Made by a program: the position numbers and the translations under genes | Notes under the pieces: generated by a model | Databases searched by the model: none | Seen by the model: only the letters and a program-made list of their open reading frames with translations | Told to the model about the DNA's origin: nothing | Assembly: GCA_037140615.1 (NCBI GenBank) | Contig: JBAXED010000001.1 | Coordinates: forward strand, 48,767-112,766 | Direction of reading: 5' to 3' | Length of the DNA stretch: 64,000 nt | From: CAINVV01 sp037140615 | Lineage (GTDB): Bacteria; Bacteroidota; Bacteroidia; Bacteroidales; Prolixibacteraceae | Shown: piece by piece, positions 53,537 through 61,683 of the stretch | Layout of the letters: each line of letters opens with the position of its first letter | Position numbering within the stretch: the first letter of the stretch is position 1

Positions 53537-54577
53537 CTATTTTTCGAGTGACGGACTATAATTTTTAATAATTTTCTTTTCGATTTCTTCAGCCAATTCC
53601 GGATTGTCAATCAGCAGAGCCTTCACAGATTCGCGGCCTTGTCCAAGTTTGGTCTCTCCATAACTGAACCAGGAACCGCTCTTTTTAATGATATTCAACT
53701 CAACACCCAAATCAATGATCTCGCCTGTTTTAGAGATCCCTTCGCCAAAAATAATGTCAAATTCTGCTTTCCGGAATGGAGGAGCGATCTTGTTTTTGAC
53801 GATTTTAACCCGCGTATGATTTCCCTGAACCTCTTCCCCATCTTTCAACTGACCGATTTTACGAATATCTACCCTTACAGAAGCATAAAATTTAAGGGCA
53901 TTACCTCCTGTTGTCGTTTCCGGATTTCCAAACATCACGCCAATTTTTTCGCGTAACTGATTGATAAAAATGCAACATGTCTTTGTTTTACTGATGTTAG
54001 CGGTCAGCTTGCGGAGTGCCTGTGACATCAATCTTGCATGAAGTCCCATTTTTGAATCACCCATTTCTCCTTCAATTTCAGCTTTTGGTGTCAACGCTGC
54101 AACTGAGTCGATGACAATAATATCAATGGCTCCTGAGCGAATCAGGTTGTCAGCAATTTCAAGGGCTTGCTCTCCGTTATCGGGCTGAGATATAAGCAAC
54201 TCATTGATATTTACACCCAATTTTGTCGCGTAACCAGGATCAAAGGCATGCTCAGCATCGATGATAGCTGCAATACCTCCCTGTTTCTGCGCTTCAGCAA
54301 TAGCATGAATGGCCAAAGTGGTTTTACCTGACGACTCAGGTCCAAATATCTCGATCACTCTACCTTTGGGATAGCCACCAATACCTAGGGCCAAATCCAA
54401 TGCAATGGAACCGGAGCTAATCGCGGCAACATCATCAACAGGTTTATCGCCCAAACGCATGATGGACCCTTTTCCATAGCTTTTCTCAATCTTGTCCATT
54501 GTCAACTGCAATGCTTTCAATTTCTCCAGGTTGACTGCCTTGTCGGCAGCAGCCGCTTTTACATCTTCTTTGGCCAT
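53537..54577 (-). CDS. recA: Recombinase RecA
   Basis: The 346 residues are typical for RecA: GPESSGKTTLA Walker A, IDAEHAFDPGYA, IIVIDSVAALTPKAEIEGEMGDS Walker B, SQALRKLTANISKTKTCCIFINQLREKIGVMFGNPETTTGGNALKFYASVRVDIR. It is 10 bp downstream of bcp on the same strand and probably shares its promoter (TAnnTTTG box 55081-55088). No SOS-box-like sequence was recognised. Confidence 0.99.
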   Translation of the reverse strand: MAKEDVKAAAADKAVNLEKLKALQLTMDKIEKSYGKGSIMRLGDKPVDDVAAISSGSIALDLALGIGGYPKGRVIEIFGPESSGKTTLAIHAIAEAQKQGGIAAIIDAEHAFDPGYATKLGVNINELLISQPDNGEQALEIADNLIRSGAIDIIVIDSVAALTPKAEIEGEMGDSKMGLHARLMSQALRKLTANISKTKTCCIFINQLREKIGVMFGNPETTTGGNALKFYASVRVDIRKIGQLKDGEEVQGNHTRVKIVKNKIAPPFRKAEFDIIFGEGISKTGEIIDLGVELNIIKKSGSWFSYGETKLGQGRESVKALLIDNPELAEEIEKKIIKNYSPSLEK

Positions 54578-54587
54578 TTCTATTAAA

Positions 54588-55052
54588 TTAAAATTTTAGT
54601 TCTTTAACAATCTGATTGGTATGATCTTTTGTATCTACCTTTTTAAAGATTTTGTCAATGATTCCTTCTTCATTGATCACAAAAGTGGTTCTGATCACTC
54701 CCATGTAACTTTTGCCATAATTAAATTTCTCGCCCCAAACGCCATAATCCTGCAAAATCTTTTTTTCAGTATCAGCAATCAGGGAAAATTTCAATCCGTA
54801 TTTGTCAATGAATTTCTGGTGAGAAGCAGAGCTATCTGGACTCACTCCTACCACGTCTACACCTTTTGACAGCCAAAAATCATAATTTTCACTAAGGTCA
54901 CAGGCTTCAGCTGTGCAACCGGGGGTATTGTCTTTGGGATAAAAATAGAGAATCAGTTTTTTTCCTTTAAAATCCTTGAGAGACAGGGTTCGCCCATCTT
55001 GTGTCACTCCTTCAAACTGCGGAGCTGCACTGCCTTCCGATAAATTTTCCAT
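54588..55052 (-). CDS. bcp: Thioredoxin-dependent thiol peroxidase (BCP/PrxQ)
   Basis: Reduces peroxides. 154 residues of the BCP/PrxQ class: PKDNTPGCTAEACDL holds the peroxidatic Cys (47) and the resolving Cys five residues on (52). GVSPDSSASHQKFIDKYGL, VIRTTFVINEEGII follow. It lies upstream of recA, separated by 10 bp, so an oxidative-stress enzyme and RecA are likely transcribed together. Confidence 0.95.
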   Translation of the reverse strand: MENLSEGSAAPQFEGVTQDGRTLSLKDFKGKKLILYFYPKDNTPGCTAEACDLSENYDFWLSKGVDVVGVSPDSSASHQKFIDKYGLKFSLIADTEKKILQDYGVWGEKFNYGKSYMGVIRTTFVINEEGIIDKIFKKVDTKDHTNQIVKELKF

Positions 55053-55080
55053 ATAATGAGTCTAAATAATGTGTTCTTTA

Positions 55081-55088
55081 CAAATTTA
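55081..55088 (-). promoter_or_regulatory. Predicted -7 box for bcp-recA
   Basis: TAAATTTG on the minus strand, a full TAnnTTTG match; about 28 bp to the bcp ATG at 55052. Confidence 0.5.
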
Positions 55089-55205
55089 AGGTAATCCATT
55101 CACTTTCCGAAATCCCCAAGGTTAAAAAATCAATTAATCTGCCGGTTCTCTAAAAATGGGTTAAATTTGTATTTTTAGAACGAATTTTTGCACGAAAATT
55201 TCGGT

Positions 55206-56897
55206 ATGAATAAAGCTTTTCTTAATAGATTGATTTTAGCGCTGTCCGCTTTTCTTCTGTTTCTGATTGAACCATCCGTTGGACAACAGACAGTTGGCAA
55301 AGAGACACTTGCAATTGACTATTTTCAGCAAGGGAATTTCGATAAGGCATTGCCAATTTTTGCAAAACTAGCCCAGAGTTATCCGGATAATGTGATGTAC
55401 AACTATTATTATGGTGTGTCTCTCATAAAAAACAACATCTTTGAGACTGCCGCAAAAGAAGCACTTCTGAATTCTGTTGTCGACAAAACGCCTGTCAATG
55501 CAAATTTTTACCTCGGCAACTACTTTCATGCACTAGCTCAATGGCAGGAAGCAATGGATTTTTATGACCGTTTTGAAAAGGTCGGCACAAGGCAGGAGAA
55601 GAAATCTCTCAAATTTGATTACTATGTTGATCTCTGCAAACAAAGGGTCAATCCATTTAATCCGGTTAAAACTGCTGACTCCTCTCTTTTTGGAGATACT
55701 TTGCTTAAACCACCACCTAAAATTGACGAGAATAATTTTCCTGTGCCCGAAGCTCTCAAAAAATCGTGGTTCAATTTTCAAGTCAATGAGTTGTTAGCCT
55801 ACCACTCCATTGATGATTTTAAGAGTGAAGCCAGCAAAGTCCTCTTTACAAAAGCCTGGATGTGTACCGGGAAAAATGATTCTATCCTTGCCCTGACGGA
55901 TTCGTTAAGAAAACAACATGAGCAGATTGCCCGGGTTGACACACGACTTGGACTTGTTCAGCAAATCGTTGATTGTGAGCAAAAATCTTATCAGCTGATG
56001 AGGGAAAGGGAGAAATTCCTCGAACAATCCAGAGTGAAGGAATCTGCCTACTGGGACCGGGAAGGCACAAAAGGAGCAATTGCATACAATGTCATCATCC
56101 AGGACAGAGAAAATAAACTGAATGAAACTAAGAAAAAAGAAGAAAAAGCTCTGGAAAAAGTACCCGAACCAGAATTGCCCAAAGATTCTGTCATAGTTGT
56201 ATCCGAAAAGATCCTTCCCAGGTTAGAAACCGAGGTGAAAAATCCCCAGTCGGAAGAGTTGACATACAAGGTTCAAATTGGCTCTTTTAAAAATGGCATT
56301 ATGACTTCCTCCTTCAAGCAAGCTTATGCCAAAATAAGCAAATTGAGGAAAATCGATATTATCACCGGTGATAAAAAATTTGTTGTCTACACCGTCGGAA
56401 ATTTCTCTAACGAATCTGATGCTTCCAAGATGAAAGATCAGCTTATCCGGGAAGGAATGAAAGGCGCGATAGTAGTCACATTCGACAAATTGACTGGAAA
56501 ACCTTTTAAGAAGGTGCAAGTTTCGACTATCCCGAAAAACACAGAACTGATTGCGGTTCCAAAGACGGAGGTTATTTCGGTCGAAAAATCGGCAAATAGT
56601 GGTGAGGTTGAGAATCTTATTTTCAAAGTACAAATCGGTTCATTTAAGAATGATCTACGGTCAACAGCTTTTAGAAAGGCTTACATAAAAATAAGTAAAC
56701 TGATGAAAATTGACAGATACACAGATTCCAGAAATAATTTCATTTATACTGTTGGAAGTCTCAAAATTTACAAGGAAGCATGCAATCTTAAGGATCAAAT
56801 GGTTTCCGAAGGGATCAAGGATGCCTTTGTGGCTGCCTTTCTTAATGGAGAAAGAATTAAAGTGAATGAAGCCATTAAAATTGCAAGTGGAAAATAA
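55206..56897 (+). CDS. TPR protein with two C-terminal SPOR domains
   Basis: A 563-residue exported protein. Start at ATG 55206 (MNKAFLNRL); signal peptide core about residues 8-25. TPR-like repeats at about 35-130 (AIDYFQQGNFDKALPIFAKLAQ), then a hydrophilic, charged mid-region and a coiled part (DRENKLNETKKKEEK), then two SPOR domains at about 353-425 and 472-545 (YKVQIGSFKNG and FKVQIGSFKND). SPOR domains bind denuded peptidoglycan, so a role at the cell envelope or division septum is likely. The two SPOR copies are very alike, as after a recent duplication. Confidence 0.85.
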   Translation: MNKAFLNRLILALSAFLLFLIEPSVGQQTVGKETLAIDYFQQGNFDKALPIFAKLAQSYPDNVMYNYYYGVSLIKNNIFETAAKEALLNSVVDKTPVNANFYLGNYFHALAQWQEAMDFYDRFEKVGTRQEKKSLKFDYYVDLCKQRVNPFNPVKTADSSLFGDTLLKPPPKIDENNFPVPEALKKSWFNFQVNELLAYHSIDDFKSEASKVLFTKAWMCTGKNDSILALTDSLRKQHEQIARVDTRLGLVQQIVDCEQKSYQLMREREKFLEQSRVKESAYWDREGTKGAIAYNVIIQDRENKLNETKKKEEKALEKVPEPELPKDSVIVVSEKILPRLETEVKNPQSEELTYKVQIGSFKNGIMTSSFKQAYAKISKLRKIDIITGDKKFVVYTVGNFSNESDASKMKDQLIREGMKGAIVVTFDKLTGKPFKKVQVSTIPKNTELIAVPKTEVISVEKSANSGEVENLIFKVQIGSFKNDLRSTAFRKAYIKISKLMKIDRYTDSRNNFIYTVGSLKIYKEACNLKDQMVSEGIKDAFVAAFLNGERIKVNEAIKIASGK

Positions 56898-56942
56898 TTT
56901 CGTTTTATTTGTAATGCTATTAACTATAACACGTTTTGAAGT

Positions 56943-57218
56943 ATGGATACTGACAAGTCTGTCCGGCATAAAAACAAAAATTCTGATGGTTTGGAAAGCA
57001 AAAATTCTCTTGTGCTCTACAATGACGATTACCATACTTTTAATTACGTCATAGATGCACTGATAGAGGTTTGCAATATGGAACGCGTTCAGGCTATTCA
57101 ATGTACCTACCTGGTTCATTACAAGGAAAAATGTGAAGTGAAACGTGGGTCCAAGAAGGACTTACTCCCTATGCGCCGTGCGTTGTCTGCGAAAGATCTG
57201 AAGGCTACTATTCACTAA
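56943..57218 (+). CDS. clpS: ATP-dependent Clp protease adaptor ClpS
   Basis: A 91-residue adaptor that delivers N-degron substrates to ClpAP/ClpCP. Motifs: LVLYNDDYHTFNYVIDALIEVC (NDD plus H), ERVQAIQCTYLVHYKEKCEVKRGS. Those acidic and His residues form the N-end binding pocket. Its 3' end overlaps the convergent methyltransferase gene by 57 bp. No clpA/clpC neighbour is present. Confidence 0.95.
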   Translation: MDTDKSVRHKNKNSDGLESKNSLVLYNDDYHTFNYVIDALIEVCNMERVQAIQCTYLVHYKEKCEVKRGSKKDLLPMRRALSAKDLKATIH

Positions 57219-57908
57219 TTTTGATGGAGCATTTCTTGAAAAACTTCTGATGTGTTTCCAGGAAAAATTGAGAAGAAATTTCAGGATATTAATTATCTCC
57301 CGGAAGATCTTTCTAAGTAATGGCAATTTATCGTCCTTTGGCCATAGCATTCCCGTATTTCTGCAATAGTCTTTGTAATCTTCTCCAAAATATTTTATTA
57401 GCAAGCGCTCTTCCCGTCTGATTTGGTAAATAATGAATGGTGTAACCAATAATAGGGATATTGGACCTGCAATCCAGTTCTGAATCATGAAAACCTGACA
57501 GATCACGATACCGGATAAAGCCAAATACATTGGATGCCTGACATAGTGAAAGGCACCGGTCGTCACCAGCTCCAAGTCATCTTTCAATTCCTGGCCAGGC
57601 GTCCACCATTTTCCTAAATCTGACAATGCTTTGATAAATAGCCAGATGCAAAATCCAAAGCAAAAAGCAACCGGAATACTTAGCCAATTCCAAAAATGAT
57701 AATCGGTTGGTCCAAAATCGACTGAGAAGATGTACATGAATGGAATAACCTGAATCCCGGCAACCAGCAAAAAAACAAATGTTCGCTTCTTCTTCTGAAA
57801 ATTCAATATTTTTCTATCCTCAGCAAAATTCTGAAGATAGAATAATTCAAGAAGTGCCATCAAGGCAACTCCGCATAGAAAAATTGTTTCCAAAAATGCA
57901 CGCTCCAT
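57162..57908 (-). CDS. Isoprenylcysteine carboxyl methyltransferase-like membrane protein (ICMT/NnrU type)
   Basis: A 248-residue membrane protein with about five helices. The C-terminal catalytic block GAFHYVRHPMYLALSG plus EERLLIKYFGEDYKDYCRNTG is the signature of the ICMT/phospholipid methyltransferase fold. The real substrate is probably not an isoprenylated protein; bacterial homologues methylate diverse lipids or isoprenoids. I use ATG 57908. The last 19 residues (57162-57218) are antisense to the clpS end; the tail after the catalytic block is basic and may be disordered. Confidence 0.82.
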   Translation of the reverse strand: MERAFLETIFLCGVALMALLELFYLQNFAEDRKILNFQKKKRTFVFLLVAGIQVIPFMYIFSVDFGPTDYHFWNWLSIPVAFCFGFCIWLFIKALSDLGKWWTPGQELKDDLELVTTGAFHYVRHPMYLALSGIVICQVFMIQNWIAGPISLLLVTPFIIYQIRREERLLIKYFGEDYKDYCRNTGMLWPKDDKLPLLRKIFREIINILKFLLNFSWKHIRSFSRNAPSKLVNSSLQIFRRQRTAHRE

Positions 57909-58077
57909 CAAAAATAATTCATTTTCAAAGTGTTGCCCTATTACCTATTACCTTGGATCTCTAAATTTTGAATCATTTTCATTGCAGCTTAATCAGGCAA
58001 TAATAGCATCGAACGGTATTAAGCAAAACAGATTCAGGAAGGCGGTAAATGTACAACGAAGATACCAACATTTTTTA

Positions 58078-58107
58078 TTGACTTCAATCCAAATGATGCT
58101 ACTTTTG
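58078..58107 (+). promoter_or_regulatory. Bacteroidota-type promoter of the S9 peptidase gene
   Basis: TTG (58078-58080), 19-bp spacer, TACTTTTG (58100-58107), then the ATG only 7 bp later. Best two-part promoter match in the right half, and consistent with a leader of under 5 nt. Confidence 0.75.
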
Positions 58108-58114
58108 CAAAAAA

Positions 58115-60220
58115 ATGAAGAACATGAAAACCCTTTTTACAGCTCTCCTGCTTTTAACAGCATCCTCTGTTTGGTCGATTAATGCGACTGATAATATCCC
58201 GCCTCTCAAGAAAAATTTTGTCCCTGAAACGCCAAAACTACTTTCCGATCGAATGACTCCAGAGGTACTCTGGTCATTCGGACGCGTAGGTACCCCAAAA
58301 GTTTCGCCGGATGGCAAAAAGGTGCTGTATGATATTACCTATTTCAACATTCCTGAAAACAAATCCTACCGGGATCTCTATCTTGTTCCCAGCGAAGGCG
58401 GAGCGAGCATTCGGATCACAGATACTCCTGAAAAAGAATCGGAGGCTGCATGGCGACCTGATGGCCTGAAAATCGGTTATATTTCGACAGCTTCAGGTGA
58501 ACCGCAACTTTGGGAGATAAATCCTGACGGGACCTCTCCAATTCAGATTTCAAAAGTAAAAGACGGTATCTCCGGATTCAAATATGCTCCGGATTTAAAG
58601 CATCTGTTTTATATTGGTACTGTTAAGGTGGATAAAGACGTTCACGATAAATATCCTGATCTTCCAATGGCAAATGCCCGCCTTTACGATGATATTATGT
58701 ACCGGCACTGGGATACATGGGGTGATGGAACTTATCAGCATATCTTTGTTGCGAAATACTCAGAATCCGGCCTAACCGGGGATATAGATCTCCAGAAAGA
58801 TGAAAGATATGACTCCCCTTTAAAACCCAATGGAGGGAGCGAACAGATTGCCTGGAGTGCAGACGGAAAGATGCTGGCATACACCTGCAAGAAAAAGGCA
58901 GGCAAGGATTATGCATTGTCAACCAATTCTGACATCTATCTGTACAACCTCGAAGATGGTACAACCCGAAATCTCACGGAAGGCATGATGGGCTATGATC
59001 AGAATCCGGTCTTTTCGTTTGATGGGAAAAAAATTATTTGGGAAAGCATGGAACGGGATGGATATGAAGCTGACAAGGTAAGGCTTTATATGGCTGATCT
59101 TACTTCAGGAAAGAAGGAAGACCTGACTTCAGGTTTTGATCAGAATGTACAGAGTCCGGTGTGGTCTGCGGATGGCAAATCCATTTGGTTTATTTCAGAT
59201 ATTAAGGCTACTGACGAGATTTTCAAACTAGATCTTGCTGCCAAAAAGATCTCAAGAATCACGGATGGTGTTCACAATTACCAGAGTGTCGATCTTGCCG
59301 GAGACAAGCTAATTGCATCCAAAGTATCTATGTCTCAGCCGGCCGAGATTTATCTGGTCGACCCAAAAACAGGCCTGGACAAACCGCTAACCAATGTCAA
59401 TAAGGGAATTCTGGATCAGTTAACTATTGGTAAAGTTGAGAGCAGATGGATCACAACCACCGACAAGAAAAAAATGCGGGCGTGGATCATCTATCCTCCT
59501 CACTTTGACCCGAAGAAAAAATATCCTGCACTTTTGTTCTGTGAAGGCGGACCACAAAGTACGGTCAGTCAGTTTTGGTCGTATCGGTGGAATTTCCAGA
59601 TAATGGCTGCCAACAACTACATTATCATTGCGCCAAACCGTCGCGGATTACCCGGATTCGGTCAGGCCTGGAATGAACAAATATCCGGCGATTATGGAGG
59701 CCAGAATATGAAAGACTATCTGACTGCTATAGATACCCTTGCAGCAGAACCATATGTTGATAAAACTAAGCTTGGTGCTGTTGGTGCAAGTTATGGCGGA
59801 TATTCTATTTACTACCTTGCAGGAATCCATCAGGGAAGGTTTAAGGCATTTATTTCGCACAGCGGCATTTTCAATCTCGAAGCTATGTATTCAACTACCG
59901 AAGAAATGTGGTTTGTCAATTGGGACAATGGCGGATCTTATTGGGATGCGAAAAATGCGGTAGCTCAGAATACTTACAAAAATTTCTCCCCTCACAAACT
60001 GGTTCAGAACTGGGATACTCCTATGCTGGTAATTCATGGGGAAAGAGATTATCGGATACCTTATACCCAAGGGTTAGGTGCATTTAATTCAGCGCGGTTA
60101 AAAAGCATTCCGGCAGAGCTTCTGCTGTTTCCTGAAGAAAACCACTGGATTCTTCAGGCTCAGAACGGCATACTTTGGCAACGTGTCTTTTTCGATTGGC
60201 TGAACCGTTGGCTGAAATAA
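58115..60220 (+). CDS. Secreted S9 family peptidase (prolyl oligopeptidase/DPP type)
   Basis: A 701-residue protein with a signal peptide (cut near residue 22), a beta-propeller (repeated VSPDGKKVLYDITYF, WRPDGLKIGYIST, WSADGKMLAYTC, WSADGKSIWFIS) and a C-terminal alpha/beta-hydrolase domain. Catalytic triad: Ser559 in GAVGASYGGYSIYY, Asp in HGERDYRIPYTQG, His in PEENHWILQ. Cleaves short peptides; substrate class (DPP, acyl-aminoacyl) not decidable. A well-formed promoter and near-leaderless start precede it. Confidence 0.93.
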   Translation: MKNMKTLFTALLLLTASSVWSINATDNIPPLKKNFVPETPKLLSDRMTPEVLWSFGRVGTPKVSPDGKKVLYDITYFNIPENKSYRDLYLVPSEGGASIRITDTPEKESEAAWRPDGLKIGYISTASGEPQLWEINPDGTSPIQISKVKDGISGFKYAPDLKHLFYIGTVKVDKDVHDKYPDLPMANARLYDDIMYRHWDTWGDGTYQHIFVAKYSESGLTGDIDLQKDERYDSPLKPNGGSEQIAWSADGKMLAYTCKKKAGKDYALSTNSDIYLYNLEDGTTRNLTEGMMGYDQNPVFSFDGKKIIWESMERDGYEADKVRLYMADLTSGKKEDLTSGFDQNVQSPVWSADGKSIWFISDIKATDEIFKLDLAAKKISRITDGVHNYQSVDLAGDKLIASKVSMSQPAEIYLVDPKTGLDKPLTNVNKGILDQLTIGKVESRWITTTDKKKMRAWIIYPPHFDPKKKYPALLFCEGGPQSTVSQFWSYRWNFQIMAANNYIIIAPNRRGLPGFGQAWNEQISGDYGGQNMKDYLTAIDTLAAEPYVDKTKLGAVGASYGGYSIYYLAGIHQGRFKAFISHSGIFNLEAMYSTTEEMWFVNWDNGGSYWDAKNAVAQNTYKNFSPHKLVQNWDTPMLVIHGERDYRIPYTQGLGAFNSARLKSIPAELLLFPEENHWILQAQNGILWQRVFFDWLNRWLK

Positions 60221-60266
60221 ATTGTCAACAAATTTTGTATATTTACCCCAAATAAAATCACCAAGA

Positions 60267-60494
60267 ATGAGTAGCAGAAGACTTTATGATAGAGTAATGG
60301 CCATAGTCAGTACATTGATGATCTTTTTTTATCTTGGACTTGCTTACATACTTTTTTTTACTTCACTTTTCAGTCATGTTGATATCGCTATGAGGGCCAT
60401 TTTTGCTTTTCCACTTTTTTTATATGGCATCTACCGAATTGTTGTTGCTTATCATAAAATCAAGGAGAATTTTTTTGAAGAGGAAGAAGAATAA
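60267..60494 (+). CDS. Small two-helix membrane protein, unknown
   Basis: A 75-residue protein starting at ATG 60267; the frame is open upstream to a TTG at 60222 but the extra residues lack meaning. Two helices (about residues 11-35 and 42-60) and an acidic tail (ENFFEEEEE). It follows the peptidase gene by 46 bp. No family recognised. Confidence 0.6.
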   Translation: MSSRRLYDRVMAIVSTLMIFFYLGLAYILFFTSLFSHVDIAMRAIFAFPLFLYGIYRIVVAYHKIKENFFEEEEE

Positions 60495-60696
60495 TTCAGG
60501 GTCATTTAGGGAGAAACATTGTATGAATCTGCTTAATTTAAATTCAATCTAAATTTTATAAGTAATTTGCACTGTTCTAGTTTGAAATTTAAAGGATTCG
60601 CCAAAAAAAAAATTAAGAATCTCATAATTTATTGCCCTATAACAAATTTGATTTATTATTATTGCAACGAAATTTTAACCATTTGTAACTGAATTA

Positions 60697-61665
60697 GTGA
60701 AGCTGTTTTCAATATATAAGAATTTGAAGTCATCGGGATTTGTGCTCGTTGTAATAGCTATTGTTTTACTGATTGGTATTCAATGCTCTAGCCCTAAAAC
60801 CTCTGAGCTTTCAGAGACTCCAACCAGGGGTAACATCCGTATTTCTGCGGATGCTTCCTTCCGACCAATTGTCGATGCGGAAATTGCCACTTTTACTTCT
60901 GTCTATAAATATGCCCACATAACTCCTGCTTACCTTACCGAAAAAGATCTGATAGCTGCTTTTCTAAAAGATTCGGTAAAGGTCATTGTTACCGCATGGG
61001 AGCCGTCTGCGCAGCAAAAAGAGGTTCTTCTGAATATGCAGACCATTGTTAGAACAACTGCAGTAGCTTATGATGCAATAGCTCTGGTTCTGAATAAAGA
61101 AAACAAGGACTCACTTTTGACATATCAAAATATCAATGATCTCTTCACCGGTAAGTTAATTGATTGGAAAGAAATTAACCCACAATCCAAACTCGGAAAA
61201 ATTGTTGCGGTTTTTGACAATGAAAATTCTACCAACATCCGTTACTTTAAGGAAGAATTTAAACTTCCTTCTCAGTTGCCATCCAACTTCTATTCGGTAA
61301 ACAACAATGAAGAAGTGATTAATTATGTCACAAAAAACAAAAGTGCGATTGGCTTGGTAAGTGTCAACTGGATTTGTGACAGAGATGATTCTACAAGCCG
61401 TTCCTTCTCTGACAAAATCAAAATTGCTGCAGTGTCACAAAGCTTATTAAGTCCTGGCTCCTATTTCCTTCCTGTCCAGGGCTCTATTTATGATAAATCG
61501 TATCCCTTTACCAGGAAGATCAACATGGTTTCAAGAGAGAGTTTCAAAGGATTGGGCACTGGCTTTATTTCGTGGTGTTCTTCAGAACGGGGGCAGAGAA
61601 TTATCCTCAAATCCGGACTTGTCCCTGCAACCATGCCAATTCGATTAATTCAGTTCAAAAAGTAA
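60697..61665 (+). CDS. PstS-like substrate-binding lipoprotein
   Basis: A 322-residue protein with an N-terminal hydrophobic segment and Cys30 (GIQCSSP), then a PBP-type domain: GNIRISADASFRPIVDAEIATF, YDAIALVLNKEN, LTYQNINDLFTGKLIDWKEI, and GFISWCSSERGQRIILKSGLVP. The start is GTG 60697. Bacteroidota often carry such a PstS-like protein next to a TPR protein and an ExbB-ExbD-TonB set, and here the following genes fit (18 bp to the TPR gene, then MSKNSGSF). Whether it binds phosphate is unknown; PstC, PstA and PstB are absent. Confidence 0.82.
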   Translation: MKLFSIYKNLKSSGFVLVVIAIVLLIGIQCSSPKTSELSETPTRGNIRISADASFRPIVDAEIATFTSVYKYAHITPAYLTEKDLIAAFLKDSVKVIVTAWEPSAQQKEVLLNMQTIVRTTAVAYDAIALVLNKENKDSLLTYQNINDLFTGKLIDWKEINPQSKLGKIVAVFDNENSTNIRYFKEEFKLPSQLPSNFYSVNNNEEVINYVTKNKSAIGLVSVNWICDRDDSTSRSFSDKIKIAAVSQSLLSPGSYFLPVQGSIYDKSYPFTRKINMVSRESFKGLGTGFISWCSSERGQRIILKSGLVPATMPIRLIQFKK

Positions 61666-61683
61666 CTTTAATATATCGCAAAA

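Noticed and set aside
60495..60696. Regulatory RNA in the 202-bp spacer before the PstS-like gene
   Set aside because: A/T-rich with a single 9-codon frame; no hairpin with convincing stem and no promoter match found.
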